From the NCBI RefSeq assembly GCF_000738435.1, contig NZ_CP003984.1:2108001-2172000 (forward strand): DNA of 64,000 nt. The letters are read 5' to 3'. Source of the DNA: Planktomarina temperata RCA23 (GTDB lineage Bacteria > Pseudomonadota > Alphaproteobacteria > Rhodobacterales > Rhodobacteraceae). Every line of letters starts with the position of its first letter. Positions within the stretch are counted from its first letter, which is position 1. The notes beneath the pieces are model-generated. The model made no database searches and was not told where the DNA came from. It saw only the letters and a program-made list of their open reading frames with translations. The translations under genes were made by a program, and so were the position numbers. Below, in pieces: positions 48,552-57,985 of the stretch.

Positions 48552-48986
48552 CTAAGACTTGCGGCGCAGCCGAATAACCACATCGACTTTAGCAATTTCC
48601 GCCCCCTCTGGTGCGTCAGGCAGTGCCAAGATTTTTAATTGGTCTGCCGGGGCGTCCACCAACTCGGCGCTGTCTTCCCAATAAAAATGTGGATGATCCG
48701 TCATATTGGTGTCGAAATAGCTTTTCGCGCCATCCACAGTAATTTCACGCATCAAACCCGCATCACAAAAGGCCCGCAGAGTATTATAGACCGTAGCCAA
48801 AGAGACCTTATCTGCGTGATCATTGCTCGCGGCAAACAGGCTTTCGGCGGTTACATGCCGATTTTTGCCATCTCCGATCAAGCGCCGCGCCAAAATCACC
48901 CGCTGCCGCGTTGGACGCAACCCGCCCTTGGCCAACCATTGGTCGACGAGCCGATAAGTTTCAACCTGAGCGTTTGTGTGATCCAT
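48552..48986 (-). CDS. irr: Iron response regulator Irr (Fur family)
   Basis: A 144-residue Fur-superfamily repressor. The winged helix has RPTRQRVILARRLI and KVSLATVYNTLRAFCDAGL; the metal or heme site segment is NMTDHPHFYWEDSAEL. This HPHFY segment and lack of a C-terminal cysteine cluster point to Irr, which senses heme status and controls iron genes in Rhodobacterales and Rhizobiales, rather than Fur or Zur. It is divergent from fabA, as in other Roseobacter genomes. I do not see an obvious iron-control-element palindrome in the shared 156-base gap. Confidence 0.9.
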   Translation of the reverse strand: MDHTNAQVETYRLVDQWLAKGGLRPTRQRVILARRLIGDGKNRHVTAESLFAASNDHADKVSLATVYNTLRAFCDAGLMREITVDGAKSYFDTNMTDHPHFYWEDSAELVDAPADQLKILALPDAPEGAEIAKVDVVIRLRRKS

Positions 48987-49075
48987 GGGCCCAATATGAC
49001 GCCTTGGGACTAATTTTCAATGGCAAAAGTTCAAAATATCAGCCAGCATAGTGAAATCATAAGGCCCAGGCGGCC

Positions 49076-49103
49076 TTGCCTCATGCCCTCAGACGTATAT
49101 AGA
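49076..49103 (+). promoter_or_regulatory. Putative promoter of fabA-fabB-fabI
   Basis: TTGCCT (49076-49081) and TATAGA (49098-49103) are separated by 16 bases and lie 40 bases before the fabA ATG. Match to the sigma-70 consensus is moderate. Confidence 0.35.
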
Positions 49104-49142
49104 GCTGTAAGCAAAACCGTTACACTAAAGCAGGAGCCCAAT

Positions 49143-49652
49143 ATGCCATCAGATTTTCCGACCTCTTTCGACAAAGACGGTCTTTTGAAATGCGCCCGTG
49201 GTGAGCTCTTCGGCCAGGGCAATGCGCAATTGCCCGAACCGCCAATGTTGATGATGGACCGCGTGACGGAGATCAGCAGCGATGGTGGTCTGCACGGCAA
49301 GGGGCATGTCATTGCCGAATTCGACATTCATCCTGAGCTTTGGTTTTTTAAGTGCCACTTCCCGGGCGACCCGGTTATGCCCGGCTGTCTGGGGCTGGAT
49401 GCGCTGTGGCAGTTGACCGGATTTAACTTAGGCTGGCGCGGCATGCCGGGGCGCGGACGGGCCTTGGGTGTTGGCGAGGTGAAATTCACGGATATGGTCA
49501 CCCCAGAAGTCAAAATGATCACCTATCATGTTGACTTCACGCGTGTTATCGATCGCAAGCTGAAACTGGGCATGGCGGACGGCCGCATGTTTGCAGATGG
49601 CAAAGAAATTTATACAACAGCCAACATGAAAGTTGGCTTGTTCACCGATTAA
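49143..49652 (+). CDS. fabA: 3-hydroxydecanoyl-ACP dehydratase/isomerase
   Basis: Introduces the double bond for unsaturated fatty acids in the anaerobic pathway. The 169-residue hotdog enzyme has PMLMMDRV and the active-site [19 protein letters not shown] with H72 and D86. The ATG at 49143 follows GGAG by six bases. It is first of three fatty-acid genes in the same direction. Confidence 0.97.
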   Translation: MPSDFPTSFDKDGLLKCARGELFGQGNAQLPEPPMLMMDRVTEISSDGGLHGKGHVIAEFDIHPELWFFKCHFPGDPVMPGCLGLDALWQLTGFNLGWRGMPGRGRALGVGEVKFTDMVTPEVKMITYHVDFTRVIDRKLKLGMADGRMFADGKEIYTTANMKVGLFTD

Positions 49653-49666
49653 ACTAAGGGGATCAC

Positions 49667-50896
49667 ATGCGCCGTGTAGTCATCACAGGCCTGGGTATTG
49701 TCTCACCCATTGGCAATAATTTCGACGAAGTGACCGATGCGCTGAAGGCGGGTCGGTCTGGGATTGCTTTTGAACCAGAATATGCAGAGAACGGCTTTCG
49801 CAGCCGGGTTGCAGGCATTCCTAAAATCAACCCTGCTGATCATATAGATAAGCGCCACATGCGCTTTATGGGCACGGGTGCAGGCTACAACTATCTGGCC
49901 ATGGAGCAGGCAATTGCCGATTCCGGCCTTGAGGAAAATGAAGTCTCAAATGTCCGCACCGGGTTGATCATGGGCTCTGGTGGCCCTTCGACCGCGAATT
50001 TTCACGCGGCCTTTGATGTGGTGAAAAACCGCGGTGGACCAAAACGCATGGGCCCCTTCATGGTGACGCGCTGCATGAGCTCTGCCCATTCTGCGACTCT
50101 GGCCACGCCTTTTAGGATCAAAGGCTTGAACTACTCCATCACCTCCGCCTGCGCCACTTCGGCCCATTGCATCGGCAATGCGATGGAGCAAATTCAGCTC
50201 GGCAAACAAGATGTGGTCTTTGCGGGCGGTGGCGAAGAGGTGCATTGGTCCCTCTCCTGCCTGTTTGATGCGATGAACGCGATGTCATCGAAGTACAACG
50301 ATACGCCTGAGACGGCCTCACGCCCCTATGATGCCAACCGCGATGGGTTTGTGATCGCCGGCGGCGGCGGTGTCTTGGTGCTCGAAGAATTGGAACATGC
50401 CAAAGCACGCGGCGCAAAAATCTACGCGGAGCTGACCGGCTATGGCGCCACCTCTGACGGGGCCGACATGGTGGCCCCCTCCGGTGAAGGTGGCGAGCGC
50501 TCCATGCGTCAAGCTCTAGCCATGTTGGATCCCGACCGAAAGGTGAGCTACATCAACGCCCATGGCACCTCGACACCAGCTGGCGATGTGACCGAAGTGC
50601 AGGCCGTGCGTAATATTTTTGGTCAAGGATCAACTCCGCCGATCTCCTCGACCAAATCCTTGACAGGGCATTCTTTGGGCGCAACCTCGGTTCACGAAGC
50701 GATCTACTCGCTCTCGATGATGCAAAATAGCTTCATTTCAGCCTCTGCAAACGTGCAAGAGCTCGATCCGGCGCTGGATGCCTCAGAGATTGTCACCACA
50801 CGGCAAGACGATGTCGAGCTTGATACAATTCTTTCCAACAGCTTTGGCTTTGGTGGCACAAATGCGACCTTAATCATGAGCAAATTTAACGGATAA
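49667..50896 (+). CDS. fabB: 3-oxoacyl-ACP synthase I (KAS I)
   Basis: Elongates unsaturated acyl chains; partner of FabA. The Cys-His-His triad is visible: C162 in [12 protein letters not shown]299 in INAHGTST and H335 in LTGHSLGA. 409 residues. It starts 15 bases after fabA with AAGGGG upstream of the ATG. Confidence 0.97.
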   Translation: MRRVVITGLGIVSPIGNNFDEVTDALKAGRSGIAFEPEYAENGFRSRVAGIPKINPADHIDKRHMRFMGTGAGYNYLAMEQAIADSGLEENEVSNVRTGLIMGSGGPSTANFHAAFDVVKNRGGPKRMGPFMVTRCMSSAHSATLATPFRIKGLNYSITSACATSAHCIGNAMEQIQLGKQDVVFAGGGEEVHWSLSCLFDAMNAMSSKYNDTPETASRPYDANRDGFVIAGGGGVLVLEELEHAKARGAKIYAELTGYGATSDGADMVAPSGEGGERSMRQALAMLDPDRKVSYINAHGTSTPAGDVTEVQAVRNIFGQGSTPPISSTKSLTGHSLGATSVHEAIYSLSMMQNSFISASANVQELDPALDASEIVTTRQDDVELDTILSNSFGFGGTNATLIMSKFNG

Positions 50897-50900
50897 AATC

Positions 50901-51689
50901 ATGGCAGAACTTCTTAAAGGAAAACGCGGTCTGATCACCGGAATTGCAAATGATCGCTCCATTGCTTGGGGCATCGCGGAGGCTATGAAGGCCGAGGGTG
51001 CAGAATTGGCCTTTGGCGTGCAAATGGATGTCTTTGGTGAGAAAGTCAAACCTTTGGCGGCCAATATGGGTGTGGATCTTGTGCTGGATTATAACGTGCA
51101 AGACGATGCCAGCACGCAAGCGGCCTTTGACACATTGGCCGATAAATGGGGCGGGCTGGATTTCGCTGTGCATGCCATCGCCTATTCCGACAAGAGCGAA
51201 TTGACCGGACGGTTCATCAATACCAGCCGCGAAAACTTCAAAAGCTCTCTAGAAATCTCGGCCTATTCCTTCATCGACATGGCCAAGAAAGCTGAGCCAT
51301 TGATGAAAGATGGCGGCACTTTGATCACGTTGACCTATCAGGGCAGCCGCAAGGCCACCCCTTGGTATAACGTCATGGGCGTGGCGAAAGCGGCGCTGGA
51401 ATCGGCAGTGGTCTATCTGGCCAATGATTTGGGCCCGCAAAAAATTCGTGTGAATGCGATTTCTCCCGGCCCGATGAAAACCCTCTCTGGCGCGGCCATT
51501 GGCGGCGCGCGCAAGACCTTCCGCTTCACCGAAGCCAACACGCCCCTGCGCGCCAATGCCACCAAAGCCTCTATCGGCGGCACCGCTGTCTATTTGGCAT
51601 CAGATTATGGCGAATGCACCACCGGCGAGACCATTATGGTGGATGGCGGTCTTCATATCCTGGGCCTGCCACAGCCCGAGAATTTCTAA
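50901..51689 (+). CDS. fabI: Enoyl-ACP reductase FabI
   Basis: NADH-dependent final reduction in fatty-acid elongation, target of triclosan. The SDR-type protein has GKRGLITGIANDRSIAWGIA at the N-terminus and the Y156-K163 pair in PWYNVMGVAKAA, with SPGPMKTLSGAAIGG. 262 residues. Four bases after fabB. A hairpin overlaps its stop codon and probably ends the operon. Confidence 0.97.
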   Translation: MAELLKGKRGLITGIANDRSIAWGIAEAMKAEGAELAFGVQMDVFGEKVKPLAANMGVDLVLDYNVQDDASTQAAFDTLADKWGGLDFAVHAIAYSDKSELTGRFINTSRENFKSSLEISAYSFIDMAKKAEPLMKDGGTLITLTYQGSRKATPWYNVMGVAKAALESAVVYLANDLGPQKIRVNAISPGPMKTLSGAAIGGARKTFRFTEANTPLRANATKASIGGTAVYLASDYGECTTGETIMVDGGLHILGLPQPENF

Positions 51690-51707
51690 GACCTCCGGGG
51701 TCTTAGA
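51685..51707 (+). terminator. Hairpin at the end of the fab operon
   Basis: TCTAAGACC and GGTCTTAGA form a nine-bp stem with a five-base loop. It includes the fabI stop codon. The following TACTGTTTC is a poor U-run, so termination strength is uncertain. Confidence 0.5.
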
Positions 51708-51737
51708 TACTGTTTCAAAAGACATCGCCCGGCTTGC

Positions 51738-52715
51738 CTAGGGGCTGGGATAGGTCTCTAGCGCGCGGGTGAACATCTGTGCATCTATATTGCCACCCGA
51801 GGCGATGCAGATCACATGCTCACCGCTCAGCTGCTCCCCATGATAGAGTGCAGCGGCCAGAGCAATGGCTCCACCGGGTTCGAGCACAAGTTTAAACCGG
51901 CTAAAGGCCACAGAGATGGCCCGCAGGCAATCTTCTTCCGGCACAACGATGCCCGGCCCGCAAAGCTCGTGCATGAGCGGAAAGGTCATTTCCCCAGGGC
52001 TGCGGGTGACAATGGCATCGCAAATGCTGCCGCCGCTGCGGGTATTGCTTTCCCGGCGACCGCTTTGTAGCGAACGGGTCACGTCATCGAAATCCACGGG
52101 CTCCACAGGCCGCACGCGCATATCAGGCGCCTCCTGCTCCAGCGCCAATGCGACCCCAGAGGTCAAACCGCCGCCGCCGCAACAGACCAAGACATCAGCC
52201 TTGGCAATTCCAACCTCCGCTGCTTGCGCGGCTATTTCCAGCCCGCAGGTGCCCTGCCCGGCAATGACCTCAGGCGCATCATAGGGTTTGATCAGGCTCA
52301 AACCACGCGCCTCAGCCAGGGCCGCGCCGATGGCCTCACGGTCCTCGTGGTCTCGGTCATATAAAATCACCTCAGCCCCCAGCGCGCGGGTGTTCTCAAC
52401 CTTCAATCGGGGGGCATCTTTCGGCATCACAATAACCGCCGGCACCCCATGCAGACGGGCGGCCAGCGCCACGCCCTGCGCATGATTGCCCGACGAATAG
52501 GCAATGACGCCCGCCGAGCGCACCTCAGCTGCGAGGGCCGAGACCGCAGACCAACCGCCACGAAACTTAAATGATCCAGTATGTTGCAAAGCCTCCGCCT
52601 TGACCCAGACCCGCCGCCCGGCGATCTCATCGACAAAGGCAGAATTGAGCAGCGGGGTGCGCCGCGCCTGGCCTTCCAGCCGCTGCGCCGCGGCCCGTAT
52701 CATCTCTATATTCAT
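51738..52715 (-). CDS. Threonine/serine dehydratase-like PLP enzyme
   Basis: A 325-residue fold-type II PLP enzyme of the threonine dehydratase / serine racemase family. PLP lysine K50 is in HTGSFKFRGG; SSGNHAQGVALAA and the phosphate-binding CGGGGLTSG follow. It lacks the C-terminal ACT regulatory domain, so it is the short catabolic type. Substrate could be threonine, serine or a hydroxyaspartate. AGGGG is placed before the ATG, three bases after the haloacid dehalogenase stop, so the two form an operon. Confidence 0.88.
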   Translation of the reverse strand: MNIEMIRAAAQRLEGQARRTPLLNSAFVDEIAGRRVWVKAEALQHTGSFKFRGGWSAVSALAAEVRSAGVIAYSSGNHAQGVALAARLHGVPAVIVMPKDAPRLKVENTRALGAEVILYDRDHEDREAIGAALAEARGLSLIKPYDAPEVIAGQGTCGLEIAAQAAEVGIAKADVLVCCGGGGLTSGVALALEQEAPDMRVRPVEPVDFDDVTRSLQSGRRESNTRSGGSICDAIVTRSPGEMTFPLMHELCGPGIVVPEEDCLRAISVAFSRFKLVLEPGGAIALAAALYHGEQLSGEHVICIASGGNIDAQMFTRALETYPSP

Positions 52716-52718
52716 CTT

Positions 52719-53402
52719 TCATACCCCTGCTATTTGAGGAATCCCGGTTAAATCTCGCAATTGATAGTGCGGTGTCCATGGCAGGCGATCAACCGGCTCA
52801 CCGCTGCGATTCACCCAAGCGGTTGCGAAGCCATATTCCGCCGCCGCCGCCGCATCCCAACCATTGGAGGAGACAAAAAGCACCTCCCCTGCCCCACATC
52901 CGAAATGGCTTCCGACCAGGTCATAGACCCGGCGGTCTGGCTTGAAAATTCCAACAGATTCAACAGACAAAACCGCATCGAGCCGATCTGAAAGCCCGGC
53001 AGAGACAACGGCACCCTCCAACATATCAGGCGAGCCATTGGACAAAATAGCCGTGTTGAGCCCCGCCGCCTTGAGGGCCGCGAGCATCGCTGGCACTTCC
53101 TCATAGGCTGCAAGACTCCAATAGAGATCCAGCAAGTCTTTGCGCAGGCGCGCCCCCGAGACCCCATTGGCCTCCATCGCCCAATCCAGCCCATCTTGGG
53201 TCACTTGCCAAAAATCAGTATGTGCGCCCATCACAGCCCGCAACCAACTGTATTGCAGCTGTTTCAGGCGCCAGTCTCCAGCCAATTTAGCCCAATTTTC
53301 AGCAATTTCGGAATTCTCCGGGCGACTGGCAGCTTGGCGGGCGGCCGAGGCCACATCGAACAAAGTCCCATAGGCGTCAAAGACGCAGGTTGTGATAGCC
53401 AT
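52719..53402 (-). CDS. Haloacid dehalogenase, type II
   Basis: A 227-residue HAD-superfamily enzyme: nucleophile D9 in VFDAYGTLFDV, motif II ILSNGSPDML, motif III lysine FKPDRRVYDLV and motif IV FVSSNGWDAAAAAEYGF. These match L-2-haloacid dehalogenases, including the SSNGWD sequence. Its real substrate in this strain is unknown. The ATG at 53402 follows GGAGG; the longer frame upstream has no support. Divergent from the pcaD-like gene. Confidence 0.88.
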   Translation of the reverse strand: MAITTCVFDAYGTLFDVASAARQAASRPENSEIAENWAKLAGDWRLKQLQYSWLRAVMGAHTDFWQVTQDGLDWAMEANGVSGARLRKDLLDLYWSLAAYEEVPAMLAALKAAGLNTAILSNGSPDMLEGAVVSAGLSDRLDAVLSVESVGIFKPDRRVYDLVGSHFGCGAGEVLFVSSNGWDAAAAAEYGFATAWVNRSGEPVDRLPWTPHYQLRDLTGIPQIAGV

Positions 53403-53459
53403 AGAATCCTCCATAAGATGAGGCCAACGATAGCGACAATCGGCGAAAGGGGAAGAGAC

Positions 53460-54248
53460 ATGCACGTCTTCGACAAATCTGGAATGCATATTCATTATCG
53501 CGATGAGGGCGACCCGCAGGGCGCTCCGTTGGTCTTTTCCAACTCATTGGGCACGGATATGCGGCTGTGGGATCAGATTATGCCCTTGCTGCCCGCCGGT
53601 CTGCGTATCATTCGTTATGACATGCGGGGGCACGGTCTGAGCGATTGTCCAGAGGCGCCCTATTCTATGGGTGCCCTGATTTCTGATGCTGAAGCTCTGC
53701 TTGATCATTTGCAAATTACGTCCTGCCTCTTTGTTGGCCTGTCCATCGGCGGTATGGTTGCCCAGGGGCTGGCCAGCAAAAGGTTGGATTTGATCCGAGC
53801 CATGGTCCTATCAAACACAGCCGCTAAGATTGCCACCAAAGATATTTGGCAAGACCGGATAGACAGCATCCGAAGAGACGGCATTGGCCCGGTGGCCGGC
53901 GCCACGATGCAGCGGTGGTTTAGCCCTGAAATGCACGGCACGCCGGCGATGGCCCCTTGGGCTAATATGTTGGTGGCCACCCGCGAGGAGGGTTATATTG
54001 GCTGCGCCCATGCGATCTCTGGTACAGATTTTATAACCCCAACTTCGGCCCTGCGCTTGCCGGTCATGGGCATCGCCGGTGATCACGACAGTTCTACCCC
54101 ACCGGATTTGGTGCGCGAAACCCTGGAGCTTATCCCCGGCAGCAGCTTTCACATCATCCGCGGCGCGGGCCATTTGCCCTGCGTTGAACGACCGGCGCAA
54201 TTTGCCAAACTGTTGGGTGATTTTTTGCGTGCAACCGGACATATCTAA
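53460..54248 (+). CDS. pcaD: 3-oxoadipate enol-lactonase-like alpha/beta hydrolase
   Basis: A 262-residue alpha/beta-hydrolase with NSLGTDMRLWDQIMPLL at the oxyanion region, nucleophile S95 in FVGLSIGGMVAQGL, the acid in GIAGDHDSSTP and the histidine in RGAGHLPCVERP. These signatures match PcaD, which opens the enol-lactone in the beta-ketoadipate pathway. No other pca genes lie near, so another lactone or ester is possible. The ATG follows AAAGGGGAAGAG. A TetA-like transporter gene follows 19 bases after its stop. Confidence 0.85.
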   Translation: MHVFDKSGMHIHYRDEGDPQGAPLVFSNSLGTDMRLWDQIMPLLPAGLRIIRYDMRGHGLSDCPEAPYSMGALISDAEALLDHLQITSCLFVGLSIGGMVAQGLASKRLDLIRAMVLSNTAAKIATKDIWQDRIDSIRRDGIGPVAGATMQRWFSPEMHGTPAMAPWANMLVATREEGYIGCAHAISGTDFITPTSALRLPVMGIAGDHDSSTPPDLVRETLELIPGSSFHIIRGAGHLPCVERPAQFAKLLGDFLRATGHI

Positions 54249-54267
54249 GCAATTTAGGATCCCTGGC

Positions 54268-55494
54268 ATGAACAAACCTCTGGCCTTTACCTTCATCATT
54301 GTCACCCTGACAATTGATGCCATGGGCATTGGCCTGATCATTCCTGTGATGCCCGATCTGTTGCAGGACATTGAAGGCGGAGATCTCGGCCATGCGGCCA
54401 TTTGGGGCGGGATTCTCTCCATGGTCTTCGCCTTAATGCAATTTCTTTTTGGTCCCACCATCGGCTCGCTAAGTGACCGATACGGGCGCAGGCCGGTGCT
54501 GCTGGTCTCTTTGCTGGTCATCGCCGTGGATTATGTCGTCATGGGGCTGGCCCATTCGATCTGGCTGCTGGTTCTGACCCGCGTCATTGGCGGCATCGCC
54601 GCCGCGACCCAAGCCACCGCTGCAGCCTTCATCTCGGACATCTCGACCGCAGAGAACCGCTCCGCCAATTTCGGCATTCTGGGCGCCTCCTTTGGGGTTG
54701 GCTTTGTACTGGGCCCGCTGATCGGTGGTCTTTTGGGCGAATATGGCTTCCGCGTCCCGTTTTTTGCGGCCGCCGGGCTGGCCAGCCTCAACCTCCTGTT
54801 GGGATATTTTGTATTGCCCGAAACGGTGAGCAAAGAGCTGCGCCGCCCGTTTGATCCGGCCCGGGCCAATCCTTTGGGCGCGCTGGTGCAAATCCGTAAA
54901 ATCCCCGGCCTGGCGCGATTTTTACTGGTATTTTTTCTCTATGAATTTGCCTTTTACTCCTATCCGGCGATTTGGGTGTATTACGCCAAAGCACAGTTCC
55001 ATTGGGAACCCGGCATGGTCGGCCTCTCTTTGGCCTCCTTCGGCATATCAGTGGCCGTCGTCGAAGGTCTGTTGATCCGCAGGATCTTGCCCTGGCTTGG
55101 TGAGCGGCGCACCATCGTCATTGGCTTTATGTTCAATATCGCCATGTTTACCGCTTTGGGCTTTCTCACCTCTGGGTTTTGGGCACTTATCATCGCGCCC
55201 TTTTCCGCGCTTGGCTCGGTTGTGGTGCCCGCCATGCGCGGCATCATGGCCAATAAAGCGGCAGCCAATCAGCAGGGGGAAGTCCAAGGTATCATCGCCT
55301 CAACCCAATCTCTGGCGGTCATTTTTGCCCCGTTGGTGCTGACCTATGTGTTCTATCTCGCCACGCGTCCCGGCGGGCCGGTCTTTTTGCCGGGTGCGCC
55401 GTTTCTTCTGGCCGCGGCCGTGGTGGCGATCACGCTGACCCTCTTTACCACCCGGCCAAGGGGCAGCATCTCCGGGCAAAATTCCACCCGTTAA
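54268..55494 (+). CDS. TetA-like MFS transporter (TCR/Tet family)
   Basis: A 408-residue drug:proton antiporter type protein with twelve helices. Motif A is GSLSDRYGRRPVLL after helix 2, motif B and C are recognisable (LTRVIGGIAAATQAT; LGASFGVGFVLGPLIGGLLG), as in TetA. It may export a tetracycline-like or other small molecule, or simply be a general MFS permease. ATG at 54268 is 12 bases after AGGA, a rather long spacing. Upstream frame from 54079 overlaps the pcaD-like gene and is not used. Confidence 0.88.
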   Translation: MNKPLAFTFIIVTLTIDAMGIGLIIPVMPDLLQDIEGGDLGHAAIWGGILSMVFALMQFLFGPTIGSLSDRYGRRPVLLVSLLVIAVDYVVMGLAHSIWLLVLTRVIGGIAAATQATAAAFISDISTAENRSANFGILGASFGVGFVLGPLIGGLLGEYGFRVPFFAAAGLASLNLLLGYFVLPETVSKELRRPFDPARANPLGALVQIRKIPGLARFLLVFFLYEFAFYSYPAIWVYYAKAQFHWEPGMVGLSLASFGISVAVVEGLLIRRILPWLGERRTIVIGFMFNIAMFTALGFLTSGFWALIIAPFSALGSVVVPAMRGIMANKAAANQQGEVQGIIASTQSLAVIFAPLVLTYVFYLATRPGGPVFLPGAPFLLAAAVVAITLTLFTTRPRGSISGQNSTR

Positions 55495-55499
55495 ATGTC

Positions 55500-55522
55500 G
55501 CAAAACCTCTTGCAGGTTTTGC
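55500..55522 (+). other. Hairpin between the MFS and alcohol dehydrogenase genes
   Basis: GCAAAACCT and AGGTTTTGC pair over nine bases with loop CTTGC, three bases after the MFS stop. No T-run follows. It may be a transcript stabiliser or weak terminator. Confidence 0.4.
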
Positions 55523-55563
55523 AACAGGCTTTAGCCTCGGGGCAGTTATCTAATGGAGCCGAA

Positions 55564-56649
55564 ATGACCCGTATCAAAGCCGCCGTCGCCCATGCCTTTG
55601 GCCAGCCTCTTTCCATCGAAGAGGTTGAATTGGCGCGCCCCAACTCTGGGGAAGTTGAAGTCACTCTCGAGGCCTGCGCCATTTGCCACTCAGACATCAC
55701 CTATCTGGACGGCGGTTGGGGTGGCTCGCTGCCTGCGGTCTATGGCCATGAGGCGGCGGGACGCATTTCTGCACTTGGCGATGGGGTCACGGGGCTGAAG
55801 CCCGGTGATGCGGTCGTGGTGACATTGATTCGCTCTTGCGGCACCTGCCCCTCCTGCTGCACAGGCCGGCCCACAGGCTGTGAGGCCGCCTATGACGGGG
55901 ACAAAGGCCCGCTCTCCATGCCGGACGGCAGCAAATTGCATCAAGCCATGGCCAGCGGGGCCTTTGCCCAGCGCGTTGTTGTCGCGCAAACTCAGGTCGT
56001 GAAAATTGGCGATGATATCCCGATGGATGTGGCCTCTCTCATCGCCTGCGGTGTGATCACCGGTGTGGGCGCGGTGGTCAATGCCGCTCAAATGCGCCCC
56101 GGCCAAGATGCGGTCGTCATCGGCGCGGGCGGGGTTGGTCTCAACGCCATCCAGGGCGCACGGATCGCGGGCGCTCGGCGCATTGTCGCGGTGGATATGC
56201 TGCCCGAAAAGCTCGAGATTGCCATGGAATTTGGCGCAACCCACGGGGTGCTTGCCACGGGTGATGCCCCTTGGGTTGAGGCGCAACAGGCTCTGGGCCG
56301 CGGCGCGGATGCGGTTTTTGTCACTGTGGGTGCCGCGGGCGCCTATACCGCCGCCCCCAATTACCTCGCCAGTGGCGGCAAGGTCATCATGGTGGGCATG
56401 CCCGCGACAGGCGCCGCTTCCTCCTATGAGGCCGGCAATCTTGCGGCGGCCTCTCAGGCCATGATCGGCTCCAAAATGGGGGATGTGGTGATCCAACGCG
56501 ACATCCCATGGATCGTGGATCTTTACCGCCAAGGTCGCCTAAAGCTGGACGAGTTAATCTCAGCCCATTGGAGCCTTGAGCAAATCAATGAGGCGATCGC
56601 GGATACGAAAACTGGATCTGCAAAGCGCAATGTGATCGTGTTTAAGTAG
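55564..56649 (+). CDS. Zinc-dependent alcohol dehydrogenase
   Basis: A 361-residue medium-chain dehydrogenase. Catalytic zinc ligands C41, H62 and C162 (CAICHSD, YGHEAAG, IACGVITG), structural zinc cysteines C92, C95, C98 and C106 (CGTCPSCCTGRPTGC), and Rossmann loop IGAGGVGLNAIQ at about 186-197. The pattern is closest to class III (glutathione-dependent formaldehyde) dehydrogenases, so it might oxidise formaldehyde adducts as well as alcohols; specificity is inferred. The ATG at 55564 follows GGAG by five bases; the open frame extends 23 codons upstream but has no site. Confidence 0.9.
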   Translation: MTRIKAAVAHAFGQPLSIEEVELARPNSGEVEVTLEACAICHSDITYLDGGWGGSLPAVYGHEAAGRISALGDGVTGLKPGDAVVVTLIRSCGTCPSCCTGRPTGCEAAYDGDKGPLSMPDGSKLHQAMASGAFAQRVVVAQTQVVKIGDDIPMDVASLIACGVITGVGAVVNAAQMRPGQDAVVIGAGGVGLNAIQGARIAGARRIVAVDMLPEKLEIAMEFGATHGVLATGDAPWVEAQQALGRGADAVFVTVGAAGAYTAAPNYLASGGKVIMVGMPATGAASSYEAGNLAAASQAMIGSKMGDVVIQRDIPWIVDLYRQGRLKLDELISAHWSLEQINEAIADTKTGSAKRNVIVFK

Positions 56650-56703
56650 TCGGGCACAGGCCTAAAACCCGCCGCAGGGCGGCGCAGATATTGGGAGATT
56701 GAT

Positions 56704-57945
56704 ATGAAACTGCAAGATCTTGAAGTGATCATCACCGCCCCGCCTGCACCCGGCTGGGGGGGGCGCTATTGGATCTTTGTCAAAGTCACCACGGACACTG
56801 GGGTGACCGGCATCGGGGAATGCTATGCCAGCAGCCTTGGGCCGTCCACAATGGTCCATGTGATCCACGATGTTTTTGAACGGCATATGCAGGGGCAAAG
56901 CCCAGAAGATATTGAGCTGATGTTTCGCCGCGCCTATTCCAGCGGCTTTACCCAAAGACCTGATCTAACCGTGATGGGGGCATTTTCGGGACTGGAGATC
57001 GCCTGTTGGGATATTCTGGGCAAGGATCGCGACCGTCCGGTCTGGGCGCTTTTGGGCGGAAAAATGAATGAGCGCATTCGGGCCTATTCTTACCTATACC
57101 CACTCGAGCACCATGACGTGAATACATTTTGGGGCAATGCCGACCAAACGGCGGAGTCTGCAACTGCGGCCCTGGCCAAAGGGTACACGGCGGTGAAATT
57201 CGACCCCGCTGGCCCCTATACGTTGCGCGGCGGCCATATGCCGGCCATGTCTGACATCACCCAATCGATTGCCTTTTGCAGTGCCATTCGTGAAGCCGTG
57301 GGCGATAAGGCCGATTTATTGTTTGGCACCCACGGTCAGTTTTCAACCGCCGGGGCCATTCGGCTGGGCACTGCGCTGGAGCGGTTTTCACCGCTTTGGT
57401 TTGAAGAACCCATCCCACCCGATAATATTGCTGAAATGGCCAGGGTGGCCCGCGCTGTCACCACGCCAATCGCCACAGGGGAGCGCTTGACCACCAAGGC
57501 TGAATTTGCCGAAGTCTTGCGCCAAGGGGCCGCCACGATCTTGCAGCCCGCTTTGGGCCGGTCGGGCGGCATTTGGGAAACCAAGAAAATCGCCGCCATT
57601 GCGGAGGTCTATAATGCGCAAATGGCTCCGCATCTCTATGCTGGACCTGTGGAATGGGCTGCCAATATTCACCTCTCGGTATCGATCCCCAACACATTGA
57701 TCGCCGAGACCATTGAAACCCCCTTCCATGCTGCTTTGATCAAAAACTCGATCCAGGTTGAAAATGGGTTCATCACAGCGCCCAGCGCCCCGGGTCTTGG
57801 CATTGAGTTTGACGAAGACCTCGCACGCGCCCATCCCTATGAAGATGACGGGCAGCACCTGCATTTGCAGATGCAAGAGGCACCGTGTGATTACCAAAAT
57901 GGCAATCTGTTCCTTGGAGGCGCGCCGCCAAAACCCCTAGATTAA
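56704..57945 (+). CDS. Mandelate racemase/muconate lactonizing (enolase superfamily) enzyme
   Basis: A 413-residue enolase-superfamily protein. K165 in VKFDPAGPY, GTHGQFSTAGA at 208-218, FEEP with E234, TGE with E260 and the general-base H310 in APHLYAGP are visible. The usual first metal ligand (Asp, 26 residues before the second) is glycine here (G208); D204 is close by but not in register. That makes activity uncertain or points to a divergent subgroup. Sugar-acid dehydratases such as galactonate dehydratase are the nearest familiar relatives. GGGAG lies before the ATG. It may be co-transcribed with the alcohol dehydrogenase gene 54 bases upstream. Confidence 0.85.
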   Translation: MKLQDLEVIITAPPAPGWGGRYWIFVKVTTDTGVTGIGECYASSLGPSTMVHVIHDVFERHMQGQSPEDIELMFRRAYSSGFTQRPDLTVMGAFSGLEIACWDILGKDRDRPVWALLGGKMNERIRAYSYLYPLEHHDVNTFWGNADQTAESATAALAKGYTAVKFDPAGPYTLRGGHMPAMSDITQSIAFCSAIREAVGDKADLLFGTHGQFSTAGAIRLGTALERFSPLWFEEPIPPDNIAEMARVARAVTTPIATGERLTTKAEFAEVLRQGAATILQPALGRSGGIWETKKIAAIAEVYNAQMAPHLYAGPVEWAANIHLSVSIPNTLIAETIETPFHAALIKNSIQVENGFITAPSAPGLGIEFDEDLARAHPYEDDGQHLHLQMQEAPCDYQNGNLFLGGAPPKPLD

Positions 57946-57985
57946 AGCCTCTGGCCATGGGGCGCAGGCTCCATGGCTCAGCGCA

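Noticed and set aside
48987-49142. Iron-control palindrome between irr and fabA
   Set aside because: I looked for a TTTAGAA-type inverted repeat and found none convincing.
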